A stretch of DNA of 64,000 nt from Delphinus delphis (lineage: Eukaryota > Chordata > Mammalia > Artiodactyla > Delphinidae), in assembly GCF_949987515.2 (NCBI RefSeq), contig NW_027192659.1, forward strand, positions 558,001-622,000, written 5' to 3'. Below are positions 1-11,271 of this stretch, in pieces; position 1 is the first letter of the stretch; each line of letters begins with the position of its first letter. A program made the position numbers and the translations under genes. The notes beneath the pieces were generated by a model. That model saw nothing but the letters and a program-made list of their open reading frames with translations. It was not told the origin of the DNA and made no database searches.

Positions 1-213
1 GTTGCTTTGTTTTTTAGATGTTTCAGGAAACACCATACACTTCTCCCGAGTGTCTGTTGGCAATTTACATCCCGCCCATCAGCATAACAAGGCTCCCAGT
101 TCTCCATGGCCTGTCCTGCCTTTCTGGATTTTACACTTTTTTCAGATGGCCCTTTTGACCGGGGGGAAGTGAGACTTCATTGTAGTGCAGATTTCCTTTG
201 CAAGTTTGCTTGG
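1..213 (+). repeat. Monomer 0 (partial, L1-derived tail only)
   Basis: This is the last 213 bp of a monomer whose start lies outside. It contains the terminal L1 part from GTTGCTTTG to TTTCCTTTGCA and the linker. It matches the end of monomer 7 (11,059-11,271). Its linker reads GCAAGTTTGC where most copies have the palindromic GCAAGCTTGC. Confidence 0.9.
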
Positions 214-1793
214 TTGGCCAAAAAGTGCGTATGCGTTTTTTCCTGAATATATTCAGGAAAAAACGCATATGCCCTTTTTGGCCAAGTGCATCATTGTGGA
301 CGTTCTGCCTCTTTTCCTATGCTTTCAATGCAATTCCAGTCTACCTCCTGAAATCGGTTTCCTGCAATTCTGCCCCGCTTTCATGTCCTCTTGGCAGCCT
401 TACTTCAGTATATTTTTGGACGATAGCTGTCATTTATAACTCTGCAGGTTTGTGAATTACAGTGCCCCTGAGCTCCTTTCTTCAACTCGCTTTCTTGTGA
501 GCTTCCTGCAACACCGCAGGATGGCTTCAGGCCCTAATCTGGTTCCGGCACGGCACGCTGAGCCTTTGGTTAATTCCTCTTCCTGTTGGGAAATGAGAGT
601 TACATTTGCCCGTCCAGACACCTCCAGCTAGTCTCTCATTGGATCTCGCTATTCCTGTTCATCTTCCGCAGAAATTGAAAACTGGGCCAAACAGGAGATT
701 AAAGGGACTGACTCTCCAAGTGGGGAGAGTGTTAGTAAAGCGTCTGGAATGTTGCACCCGAGTTCCAGGGTACGAAAACTGAGACATATTTGAACACATC
801 TCCCGATCACATGGTTGATCATACTCTAGGTTCCACATGCATGTTTTAGCTGAAGGAAGAATACCTTAAACCTGGGTAGTTGAAACCTGTGGAATGGGTA
901 CCATGCAATATGACTTCAAAGGGTCTTCATTTGCTCACCGAACCTCTCCAATCCTATCACTGCTGCGTTTATGCCCCTGTACACATGCTTGATTCTCTTT
1001 CGGAGACATAGCAATCCATAGGTTTTAAGATACTTACTAGTCAGGTACATTCTTAGGCGTTTAATATGCGGTGTTGAGTCCATTTCGTTGAGCAAGGAGT
1101 AGCTCTTGTCTATTCCATATTTGGCTTAAGGAACTTTATCTGTGTTCATTTCAATCTCTGGTTTTATGCAGCACCCCAACTCACCTTTCCCCTTAAGCAA
1201 GCATAAGTTGATTTTCTAAATTTGAGACCCTGTTCTGTTTTGGAATTCAGTTCCTGTGTAGCCAAGTTTACATTCCGTGTATTACTGATATCTTATGATG
1301 TTTCTTTTTCTGTGTGACTTATTTCAGTTAGAATCATCGTACCTGAATCCACTCATTGTGCAGCTAAGGGCCTGATGACATAGATTTCATTGCTGAGTGA
1401 TATTACTTTGTAAGTAAATACCACAACTTTTTTATCCATTTTTCACTTTCTGCGATGTTGAACTTGTACTGTAAACAAGGTTCTTGTAAACAGAGGCGTC
1501 CCAAACTTTGGGGTGGCTGTGTCTTTTTGATTTTAATTTCCCTAAGCTATAGGACCATAAGTGGAAGTGCCCTAGGCTCTGTTGCTTTGTTTTTTAGATG
1601 TTTCAGGAAACACCATACACTTCTCCCTAGTGTCTGTCGGCAATTTACATCCCGCCCATCAGCATAACAAGGCTCCCAGTTCTCCATGGCCTGTCCTGCC
1701 TTTCTGGATTTTACACTTTTTTCAGATGGCCCTTTTGACCGGGGGGAAGTGAGACTTCATTGTCGTGCAGATTTCCTTTGCAAGCTTGCTTGG
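214..1793 (+). repeat. Monomer 1, 1,580 bp, type A
   Basis: Its palindrome has two mismatches: T at 226 in the left arm and T at 270 in the right arm. It carries GCTTCCTGCAAC near 501 in place of the usual GCTGGCCGCAAC. The L1 part has the type A linked variants (GATATTACTTTGTAAGTAAATA). It is duplicated as monomer 8. Confidence 0.92.
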
Positions 1794-3372
1794 TTGACCA
1801 AAAAGTGCGTATGCTTTTTTTCCTGAATATATTCAGGAAAAAACGCATACGCCCTTTTTGGCCAAGTGCATCATTGTGGACGTTCTGCCTCTTTTCCTAT
1901 GCTTTCAATGCAATTGCAGTCTACCTCCTGAAATCGGTTTCCTGCAATTCTGCCCCGATTTCAAGTCCTCTTGGCAGCCTTACTTCAGTATATTTTTGGA
2001 CGATAGCTGTCATTTATAACTCTGCAGGTTTGTGAATTACAGTGCCCCTGAGCTCCTTTCTTCAACTCGCTTTCTTGTGACCTGCCCGCAACACCGCAGG
2101 ATGGCTTCAGGCCCTAATCTGGTTCCGGCACGGCACGCTGAGCCTTTGGTTAATTCCTCTTCCTGGTGGGAAATGAGAGGTTAATTTGCCCGTCCAGACA
2201 CCTCCAGCTAGTCTCTCATTGGTTCTCGCTATTCCTGTTTGTCTTCCACAGAAATTGCAAACTGGGCCAAACAGGAGGTTAAAGGTGCTGACTCTCCAAG
2301 TGGGGAGAGTGTTAGTAAAGCGTCTGGAATGTTGCACCCGAGTACCAGGGTACGAAAACAGAGATATATTTGAATACGTCTCCCGTTCACACGGTTGATC
2401 ATACTCTGGGTTCCACATGCATGTTTTAGCTGAAGGAAGAATACCTTCAACATGGAGAGCTTAGACCCGTGGAATGGGTACCATGCAATATGACTTCAAA
2501 GCTTTTTCATTTGCTCACCAAACCTCTCCAATCCTATCACTGCTGTGTTTATGCCCCTGTACACACGCTTGTTTCTCTTTCAGAGACATAGCAATCCATA
2601 GGTTTTAAGATACTTACTAGTCAGGTACATTCTTAGGCGTTTAATATGCGGTGTTGAGTCCATTTCGTTGAGCAAGGAGTACCTCTTGTCTAGTCCATAT
2701 TTGGCTTAAGGAACTTTATCTGTGCTGATTTCAATCTCTGGTTTTATGCAGCACCCCAACTCACCTTTCCCATTAAGCAAGCATAAGTTGCTTTTCTAAA
2801 TTTGAGACCCTGTTCTGTTTTGGAATTCAGTTCCTGTGTAGCCAAGTTTACATTCCGTGTATTAGTGATATCTTATGATGATTCTTTTTCTGTGTGACTT
2901 ATTTCAGTTAGAATCATCGTACCTGAATCCACTCATTATGCTGCTATGGGCCTGAAGACATAGATTTCATTGCTGAGTGATACTGCATTTTACGTAAGTA
3001 CCACAAGTTCTTTATCCATTTTTCACTTTCTGTGATATTGAACTTGTACGGTAAACGAGGTTCTTGTAAACAGAGGCGTCCCAAACTTTGGGGTGGCTGT
3101 GTCTTTTTGATTTTAACTTCCCAAAGCTATAGGCCATAAGTGGAAGTGCCCTAGGCTCTGTTGCTTTGTTTTTTAGATGTTTCAGGAAACACCATACACT
3201 TCTCCCGAGTGTCTGTTGGCAATTTACATCCCGCCCATCAGCATAACAAGGCTCCCAGTTCTCCATGGCCTGTCTTGCCTTTCTGGATTTTACACTTTTT
3301 TCAGATGGCCCTTTTGACCGGGGGGAAGTGAGACTTCATTGTAGTGCAGATTTCCTTTGCAAGCTTGCTTGG
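1794..3372 (+). repeat. Monomer 2, 1,579 bp, type B
   Basis: Its left palindrome arm has three changes (A 1,797, T 1,806, T 1,815) while the right arm is consensus. C at 1,764, just upstream, removes a stop and lengthens a spurious frame. An A is missing in AGGCCATAAG (about 3,132), accounting for the length. An extra HindIII-type AAGCTT occurs near 2,498. It is duplicated as monomer 9. Confidence 0.92.
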
Positions 3373-3444
3373 TTGGCCAAAAAGGGCGTATGCGTTTTTT
3401 CCTGAATATATTCAGGAAAAAACGCATACGCCCTTTTTGGCCAA
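3373..3444. repeat. Exemplar 72-bp perfect palindrome, probably a mariner-type MITE remnant (recurs at the start of each monomer)
   Basis: The 72 bases are a perfect inverted repeat: two 36-bp arms with no spacer, centred on GAATATATTC. The outer part of each arm reads TTGGCCAAAAAGGGCG. It is the first 72 bp of every monomer below and is perfect in 23 of 41 copies by my reading. The terminus resembles, from memory, the GGTTGGCCAAAAAGTTCG end of the short Tc1/mariner-derived elements abundant in ruminants and cetaceans. The flanking TA target duplication is not preserved, so the family assignment is an inference. It sits exactly where L1 similarity stops. On one strand or in RNA it would form a 36-bp hairpin; in DNA it could extrude as a cruciform. 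Confidence 0.75.
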
Positions 3445-4330
3445 GTGCATCATTGTGGACGTTCTGCCTCTTTTCCTATGCTTTCAATGCAATTCCAGTC
3501 TACCTCCTGAAATCGGTTTCCTGCAATTCTGCCCCGCTTTCAAGTCCTCTTGGCAGCCTTACTTCAGTATATTTTTGGACGATAGCTGTCATTTATAACT
3601 CTGCAGGTTTGTGAATTACAGTGCCCCTGAGCTCCTTTCTTCAATTCGCTTTCTTTTGAGCTGTCCGCAACACCGCAGGATGTCTTCAGGCCCTAATCTG
3701 GTTCCGGCATGGCACGCTGAGCCTTTGGTTATTTCCTCTTCCTGGTGGGAAATGAGAGTTAAATTTGCCCGTCCAGACACCTCCAGCTAGTCTCTCATTG
3801 GTTCTCGCTATTCCTGTTCATCTTCCGCAGAAATTGTAAACTGGGCCAAACAGGAGGTTAAAGGGACTGACTCTCCAAGTCGGGAGAGTGTTAGTAAAGC
3901 GTCTGGAATGTTGCACCCGAGTACCAGGGTACGAAAACTGAGACATATTTGAACACGTCTTCCAATCACACGGTTGATCATACTCTAGGTTCCACATGCA
4001 TGTTTTAGCTGAAGGAAGAATACCTTAAACCTGGGTAGTTGAAACCCGTGGAATGGGTACCATGCAATATGACTTCAAAGGGTCTTCATTTGCTCACCGA
4101 ACCTCTCCAATCCTATCACTGCTGCGTTTATGCCCCTGTACACATGCTTGATTCTCTTTTGGAGACATAGCAATCCATAGGTTTTAAGATACTTACTAGT
4201 CAGGTACATTCTTAGGCGTTTAATATGCGGTGTTGAGTCCATTTCGTTGAGCAAGGAGTAGCTCTTGTCTATTCCATATTTGGCTTAAGGAACTTTATCT
4301 GTGCTCATTTCAATCTCTGGTTTTATGCAG
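3445..4330 (+). repeat. Exemplar unassigned segment of the monomer (about 886 bp)
   Basis: This stretch between the palindrome and the L1-derived part is present in every copy. I do not recognise it as L1, a SINE, an LTR or a gene. It has no long open frame, with stops in all frames. It contains small dyads: ACATGCATGT in the CCACATGCATGTTTT motif, GTACCAGGGTAC (in those copies where the right half is intact), and ACTCTCC paired with GGAGAGT across a short spacer. An LTR or older-repeat origin is possible but nothing visible supports it. The same description holds for monomer bases 73-958 in all the other copies. Confidence 0.6.
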
Positions 4331-4941
4331 CACCCCAACTCACCTTTCCCCTTAAGCAAGCATTAGTTGGTTTTCTAAATTTGAGACCCTGTTCTGTTCT
4401 GTAATTCATTTCCTGTGTAGCCAAGTTTATATTCCGTGTATTACTGATATCTTATGATGTTTCTTTTTCTGTGTGGCTTATTTCAGTTAGAATCGTCGTA
4501 CCTGAATCCACTCATTATGCTGCTATGGGCCTGATGACATAGATTTCATTGCTGAGTGATACTGCATTGTACGTAAGTACCACAAGTTCTTTATCCATTT
4601 TTCACTTTCTGTGATATTGAACTTGTACGGTAAACGAGGTTCTTGTAAACAGAGGCGTCCCAAACTTTGGGGTGGCTGTGTCTTTTTGATTTTAATTTCC
4701 CTAAGCTATAGGACCATAAGTGGAAGTGCCCTAGGCTCTGTTGCTTTGTTTTTTAGATGTTTCAGGAAACACCATACACTTCTTCCCAGTGGCTGTTGGC
4801 AATTTACATCCCGCCCATCAGCATAACAAGGCTCCCAGTTCTCCATGGCCTGTCCTGCCTTTCTGGATTTTACACTTTTTTCAGATGGCCCTTTTGACCG
4901 GGGGGAAGTGAGACTTCATTGTAGTGCAGATTTCCTTTGCA
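4331..4941 (+). mobile_element. Exemplar L1 (LINE-1) 3'-region fragment inside the monomer
   Basis: About 610 bp aligns in order with the 3' non-coding region of mammalian L1 elements, sense on +. Landmarks, compared with L1 from memory: AACTCACCTTTCCCC near the start (L1 AACTCCCCTTTCCCC); AGTGATATC-type and TGACTTATTTCAGTTAG (L1 TGACTTACTTCACTTAG); GCTGAGTGATACTGCATTG (L1 GCTGAGTAATATTCCATTG); TTCTTTATCCAT; GGCTGTGTCTTTTTGATTTT; GGCAATTTACATCCCGCCCA (L1 ACCAATTTACATTCCCACCA); and GAGACTTCATTGTAG (L1 GATACCTCATTGTAG). It contains no reverse transcriptase sequence and is only a fossil. L1-derived cetacean satellites are established knowledge. Every monomer holds the same block at about bases 959-1569; later copies are not listed separately. 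Confidence 0.92.
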
Positions 4942-4952
4942 AGCTTGCTTGG

Positions 4953-6533
4953 TTGGCCAAAAAGGGCGTATGCGTTTTTTCCTGAATATATTCAGGAAAA
5001 AACGCATACGCCCTTTTTGGCCAAGTGTATCATTGTGGACGTTCTGCCTCTTTCCCTATGCTTTCAATGCAATTCCAGTCTACCTCCTGAAATCGGTTTC
5101 CTGCAATTCGGCCCCGCTTTCAAGTCCTCTTGGCAGCCTTACTTCAGTATATTTTTGGACGATAGCTGTCATTTATAACTCTGCAGGTTTGTGAATTACA
5201 GTGCCCCTCAGCTCCTTTCTTCAACTCGCTTTCTTTTGAGATGGCCGCAACACCGCAGGATGGCTTCAGGCCCTAATCTGGTTCTGGCACGGCACGCTGA
5301 GCCTTTGGTTATTTCCTCTTCCTGGTGGGAAATGAGAGTTAAATTTGCCCGTCCAGACACCTCCAGCTAGTCTCTCATTGGATCTCGCTATTCCTGTTCA
5401 TCTTCCGCAGAAATTGCAAACTGGGCCAAACAGGAGGTTAAAGGCGCTGACTCTCCAAGTGGGGAGAGTGTTAGTAAAGCGTCTGGAATGTTGCACCCGA
5501 GTACCAGGGTACGAAAACTGAGACATATTTGAACACGTCTCCCGATCACATGGTTGATCATACTCTGGGTTCCACATGCATGTTTTATCTGAAGGAAGAA
5601 TACCTTAAACCTGGAGAGTTGAGACCCGTGGAATGGGTACCATGCAATATGACTTCAAAGGGGTCTTCATTTGCTCACCGAATCTCTCCAATCCTATCAC
5701 TGCTGCGTTTATGTCCCTGTACACATGCTTGATTCTCTTTCAGAGACATAGCAATCCATAGGTTTTAAGATACTTACTAGTCAGGTACATTCTTAGGCGT
5801 TTAATATGGGGTGTTGAGTCCATTTCGTTGAGCAAGGAGGAGCTCTTGTCTATTCCATATTTGGCTTAAGGAACTTTATCTGTGCTCATTTCAATCTCTG
5901 GTTTTATGCAGCACCCCAACTCACCTTTCCCCTTAAGCAAGCATAAGTTACTTTTCTAAATTTGAGACCCTGTTCTCTTTTCGAATTCAGTTCCTCTGTA
6001 GCCAAGTTTACATTCCGTGTATTACTGATATCTTATGATGTTTCTTTTTCTGTGTGACTTATTTCAGTTAGAATCATCATACCTGAATCCACTCATTGTG
6101 CTGCTAAGGGCCTGATGACATAGATTTCATTGCTGAGTGATATTGCTTTGTAAGTAAATACCACAAATTCTTTATCCATTTTTCACTTTCTGCGATGTTG
6201 AACTTGTACTGTAAACGAGGTTCTTGTAAACAGAGGCGTCCCAAACTTTGGGGTGGCTGTGTCTTTTTGATTTTAATTTCCCTAAGCTATAGGACCATAA
6301 GTGGAAGTGCCCTAGGCTCTGTTGCTTTGTTTTTTAGATGTTTCAGGAAACACCATACACTTCTCCCTAGTGTCTGTTGGCAATTTACATCCCGCCCATC
6401 AGCATAACAAGGCTCCCAGTTCTCCATGGCCTGTCCTGCCTTTCTGGATTTTACACTTTTTTCAGATGGCCCTTTTGACCGGGGGGAAGTGAGACTTCAT
6501 TGTAGTGCAGATTTCCTTTGCAAGCTTGCTTGG
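4953..6533 (+). repeat. Monomer 4, 1,581 bp, type A
   Basis: Its palindrome is perfect. An extra G in CAAAGGGGTCTTC (about 5,661) explains the extra base. It has the TCTCTTTTCGAATTCAG and CCTCTGTAGCC variant pair in the L1 part. It is duplicated as monomer 11. Confidence 0.92.
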
Positions 6534-8113
6534 TTGGCCAAAAAGGGCGTATGCGTTTTTTCCTGAATATATTCAGGAAAAAACGCATACGCCCTTTTTG
6601 GCCAAGTGCATCATTGTGGACGTTCTGCCTCTTTCCCTATGCTTTCAATGCAATTCCAGTCTACCTCCTGAAATCGGTTTCCTGCAATTCTGCCCCGCTT
6701 TCAAGTCCTCTTGGCAGCCTTACTTCAGTCTATTTTTGGACGATAGCTGTCATTTATAACTCTGCAGGTTTGTGAATTACAGTGCCCCTGAGCTCCTTTC
6801 TTCAACTCGCTTTCTTGTGACCTGGCCGCAACACCGCAGGATGGCTTCAGGCCCTAATCTGGTTCCGGCACGGCACGCTGAGCCTTTGGTTATTTCCTCT
6901 TCCTGGTGGGAAATGAGAGTTAAATTTGCCCGTCCAGACACCTCCAGCTAGTCTCTCATTGGTTCTCCCTATTCCTGTTCATCTTCCGCTGAAATTGAAA
7001 ACTGGGCCAAACAGGAGGTTAAAGGCACTGACTCTCCAAGTGGGGAGAGTGTTATTAAAGCTTCTGGAATGTTGCACCCGAGTACCAGGGGAGGAAAACT
7101 GAGACATATTTGAACACGTCTCCCATTCACACGGTTGATCATACTCTAGGTTCCACATGCATGTTTTAGCTGAAGGAAGAATACCTTAAACCTGGGTCGT
7201 TGAAACCCGTGGAATGGGTACCATGCAATATGACTTCAAAGGGTCCTCATTTGCTCACCGAACCTCTCCAATCCTATCACTGCTGCGTTTATGCCCCCGT
7301 ACACATGCCTTATTCTCTTTCGGATTCATAGCAATCCATAGGTTTTAAGATACTTACTAGTCAGGTACATTCTTAAGTGTTTAATATGCGGTGTTGAGTC
7401 CATTTCATTGAGCAAGGAGTAGCTCTTGTCTATTCCATATTTGGCTTAAGGAACTTTATCTGTGCTCATTTCAATCTCTGGTTTTATGCAGCACCCCAAC
7501 TCACCTTTACCCTTAAGCAAGCATAAGTTGGTTTTCTAAATTTGAGACCCTGTTCTCTTTTCGAATTCAGTTCCTCTGTAGCCAAGTTTACATTCCGTGT
7601 ATTACTGATATCTTATGATGTTTCTTTTTCTGTGTGACTTATTTCAGTTAGAATCATCATACCTGAATCCACTCATTGTGCTGCTAAGGGCCTGATGACA
7701 TAGATTTCATTGCTGAGTGATATTGCTTTGTAAGTAAATACCACAACTTCTTTATCCATTTTTCACTTTCTGTGATGTTGAACTTGTACTGTAAACGAGG
7801 TTCTTGTAAACAGAGCCGTTCCAAACTTTGGGGTGGCTGTGTCTTTCTGATTTTAATTTCCCTAAGCTATAGGACCATAAGTGGAATTGCCCTAGACTCT
7901 GTTGCTTTGTTTCTTAGATGTTTCAGGAAACACCATACACTTCTCCCGAGTGTCTGTTGGCAATTTACATCCCGCCCATCAGCATAACAAGGCTCCCAGT
8001 TCTCCATGGCCTGTCCTGCCTTTCTGGATTTTACACTTTTTTCAGATGGCCCTTTTGACCGGGGGGAAGTGAGACTTCATTGTAGTGCAGATTTCCTTTG
8101 CAAGCTTGCTTGG
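6534..8113 (+). repeat. Monomer 5, 1,580 bp, type A
   Basis: Its palindrome is perfect. Markers are TTATTAAAGCTTCTGG near 7,052 (an extra AAGCTT), CGGATTCATAGC near 7,321 and TTTGTTTCTTAG near 7,907. It is duplicated as monomer 12 with two differences seen (7,378 and 7,933). Confidence 0.92.
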
Positions 8114-9691
8114 TTGGCCAAAAAGGGCGTATGCGTTTTTTCCTGAATATATTCAGGAAAAAACGCATACGCCCTTTTTGGCCAAGTGCATCATTGTGGA
8201 CGTTCTGCCTCTTTTCCTATGCTTTCAATGCAATTCCAGCCTACCTCCTGAAATCGGTTTCCTGCAATTCTGCCCCGCTTTCAAGTCCTCTTGGCAGCCT
8301 TACTTCAGTATATTTTTGGACGATAGCTGTCATTTATAACTCTGCAGATTTGTGAATTACAGTGCCCCTGAGCTCCTTTCTTCAACTCGCTTTCTTGTGA
8401 GCTGGCCACAACACCGCAGGATGGCTTCAGGCCCTAATCTGTTTCCGGCACGGCACGCTGAGCCTTTGGTTATTTCCTCTTCCTGGTGGGAAATGAGAGT
8501 TAAATTTGCCCGTCCAGACACCTCCAGCTAGTCTCTCATTGGTTCTCCCTATTCCTGTTCATCTTCCGCAGAAATTGCAAACTGGGCCAAACAGGAGGTT
8601 AAAGGCGCTGACTCTCCAAGTGGGGAGAGTGTTAGTAAAGCGTCTGGAATGTTGCACCCGAGTACCAGGGGAGGAAAACTGAGACATATTTGAACACGTC
8701 TCCCATTCACACGGTTGATCATACTCTAGGTTCCACATGCATGTTTTAGCTGAAGGAAGAATACCGTAACCTGGGTAGTTGAAACCCGTGGAATGGTTAC
8801 CATGCAATATGACTTCAAAGGGTCTTCATTTGCTCACCGAACCTCTCCAATCCTATCACTGCTGCGTTTATGCCCCTGTACACATTCTTGATTCTCTTTC
8901 GGAGACATAGCAATCCATAGGTTTTAAGATACTTACTAGTCAGGTACATTCTTAGGCGTTTAATATGCGGTGTTGCATCCATTTTGTTGAGCAAGGAGTA
9001 GCTCTTGTCTATTCCATATTTGGCTTAAGGAACTTTATCTGTGCTCATTTCGATCTCTGGTTTTAGCAGCACCCAAACTCACCTTTACCCTTAAGCAAGC
9101 ATAAGTTGGTTTTCTAAATTTGAGACCCTGTTCTGTTCTGCAATTCAGTTCCTGTGTAGCCAAGTTTACATTCCGTGTATTACTGATATCTTATGATGTT
9201 TCTTTTTCTGTGTGAGTTATTTCAGTTAGAATCATCATACCTGAATCCACTCATTGTGCTGCTAAGGGCCTGATGACATAGATTTCATTGCTGAGTGATA
9301 TTGCTTTGTAAGTAAATACCACAACTTCTTTATCCATTTTTCACTTTCTGCGATGTTGAACTTGTACTGTAAATGAGGTTCTTGTAGACAGAGCCGTTCC
9401 AAACTTTGGGGTGGCTGTGTCTTTTTGATTTTAATTTCCCTAAGCTATAGGTCCATAAGTGGAAGTGCCCTAGGCTCTGTTACTTTGTTTTTTAGATGTT
9501 TCAGGAAACACCATACACTTCTCCCGAGTGTCTGTTGGCAATTTACATCCCGTCCATCAGCATAACAAGGCTCCCAGTTCTCCATGGCCTGTCCTGCCTT
9601 TCTGGATTTTACACTTTTTTCAGATGGCCCTTTTGACCGGGGGGAAGTGAGACTTCATTGTAGTGCAGATTTCCTTTGCAAGCTTGCTTGG
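8114..9691 (+). repeat. Monomer 6, 1,578 bp, type A
   Basis: Its palindrome is perfect. Two single-base deletions account for its length: ACCGTAACCTGGG near 8,764 and TTTTAGCAGCACCC near 9,062. CCCGTCCATCAG near 9,550 is the last private marker shared with its duplicate, monomer 13. Confidence 0.92.
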
Positions 9692-11271
9692 TTGGCCAAA
9701 AAGTGCGTATGCGTTTTTTCCTGAATATATTCAGGAAAAAACGCATACGCCCTTTTTGGCCAAGTGCATCATTGTGGACGTTCTGACTCTTTTCCTAAGC
9801 TTTCAATGCAATTCCAGTCTACCTCCTGAAATCGGTTTCCTGCAATTTTGCCCCGCTTTCAAGTCCTCTTGGCAGCCTTACTTCAGTATATTTTTGGACG
9901 ATAGCTGTCATTTATAACTCTGCAGGTTTGTGAATTACAGTGCCCCTGAGCTCCTTTCTTCAACTCGCTTTCTTGTGACCTGCCCGCAACACCGCAGGAT
10001 GGCTTCAGGCCCTAATCTGGTTCCGGCACGGCACGCTGAGCCTTTGGTTATTTCCTCTTCCTGGTGGGAAATGAGAGTTAAATTTGCCCGTCCAGACACC
10101 TCCAGCTAGTCTCTCATTGGTTCTCCCTATTCCTGTTCATCTTCCGCAGAAATTGCAAACTGGGCCAAACAGGAGGTTAAAGGGACTGACTCTCCAAGTC
10201 GGGAGAGTGTTAGTAAAGCGTCTGGAATGTTGCACCCGAGTACCAGGGGAGGAAAACTGAGACATATTTGAACACGTCTCCCATTCACACGGTTGATCAT
10301 ACTCTAGGTTCCACATGCATGTTTTAGCTGAAGGAAGAATACTTTAAACCTTGGTCGTTGAAACCCGTGGAATGGGTACCATGCAATATGACTTCAAAGG
10401 GTCCTCATTTGCTCACCAAACCTCTCCAATCCTATCACTGCTGCGTTTATGCCGCTGTACACATGCTTGATTCTCTTTCGGAGACATAGCAATCCATAGG
10501 TTTTAAGATACTTACTAGTCAGGTACATTCTTAAGCGTTTAATATGCGGTGTTGAGTCCATTTCATTGAGCAAGGAGTAGCTCTTGTCTATTCCATATTT
10601 GGCTTAAGGAACTTTATCTGTGCTCATTTCAATCTCTGGTTTTATGCAGCACCCCAACTCACCTTTCCCCTTAAGCAAGCATAAGTTACTTTTCTAAATT
10701 TGAGACCCTGTTCTGTTTTGGAATTCAGTTCCTGTGTAGCCAAGTTTACATTCCGTGTATTAGTGATATCTTATAATGTTTCTTTTTCTGTGTGACTTAT
10801 TTCAGTTAGAATCATCATACCTGAATCCACTCATTATGCTGTTACGGGCCTGATGACATAGATTGCATTGCTGAGAGATACTGCATTTTACGTAAGTACC
10901 ACAAGTTCTTTATCCATTTTTCACTTTCTGTGATATTGAACTTGTATGGTAAACGAGGTTCTTGTAAACAGAGGTGTCCCAAACTTTGGGGTGGCTGTGT
11001 CTTTTTGATTTTAATTTCCCTAAGCTATAGGACCATAAGTGGAAGTACCCTAGGCTCTGTTGCTTTGTTTTTTAGATGTTTCAGGAAACACCATACACTT
11101 CTCCCGAGTGTCTGTTGGCAATTTACATCCCGCCCATCAGCATAACAAGGCTCCCAGTTCTCCATGGCCTGTCCTGCCTTTCTGGATTTTACACTTTTTT
11201 CAGATGGCCCTTTTGACCGGGGGGAAGTGAGACTTCATTGTAGTGCAGATTTCCTTTGCAAGTTTGCTTGG
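9692..11271 (+). repeat. Monomer 7, 1,580 bp, type B; holds the duplication junction
   Basis: Its palindrome has one mismatch (T at 9,704). The body from 9,704 to 11,058 has no close partner in the window, while the last 213 bp match monomer 0. It is the monomer in which the left 11-kb copy ends and the right one begins. Confidence 0.9.

Larger units (their letters stand above)
3373..4952 (+). repeat. Monomer 3, 1,580 bp, type B
   Basis: Its palindrome is perfect. Its L1 part retains the L1-like form GATACTGCATTGTACGTAAGTA. Near 3,878 it has CCAAGTCGGGAGAG, in contrast to CCAAGTGGGGAGAG in most copies. It is duplicated as monomer 10 and is used here as the exemplar for the sub-elements. Confidence 0.92.
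1..9703 (+). repeat. 11,058-bp tandem duplication, left copy (visible part)
   Basis: Every base I compared matches the sequence 11,058 bp downstream, except for a few substitutions. Those I found are 2,956 (A; T at 14,014), 7,378 (T; C at 18,436) and 7,933 (C; T at 18,991). Monomer lengths repeat exactly (1580, 1579, 1580, 1581, 1580, 1578). Private variants such as the ATGATGATTC at about 2,876 are shared. Similarity is already present at base 1, so the left edge lies outside. If the event is a simple tandem duplication, this copy starts about 1.35 kb before the window. Ordinary monomers here differ far more from each other, so the duplication is recent, or an assembly duplication. Confidence 0.93.

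Noticed and set aside
185..455. Recurring 84- and 85-codon overlapping open frames in nearly every monomer
   Set aside because: They run through the palindrome, need a GTG or TTG start, overlap each other in different frames, match no protein family I know, and are broken by ordinary variants (for example a stop in monomer 2). They persist because the DNA repeat persists.
2107..2418. Minus-strand frames of 76-103 codons in the unassigned segment
   Set aside because: Present only in those monomers that happen to lack a stop; no conserved start or domain, and composition as in the rest of the repeat.
4331..4941. An active L1 element
   Set aside because: Only a diverged 3' non-coding fragment is present; no ORF1, endonuclease or reverse transcriptase sequence, poly(A) tail or target-site duplication was seen.
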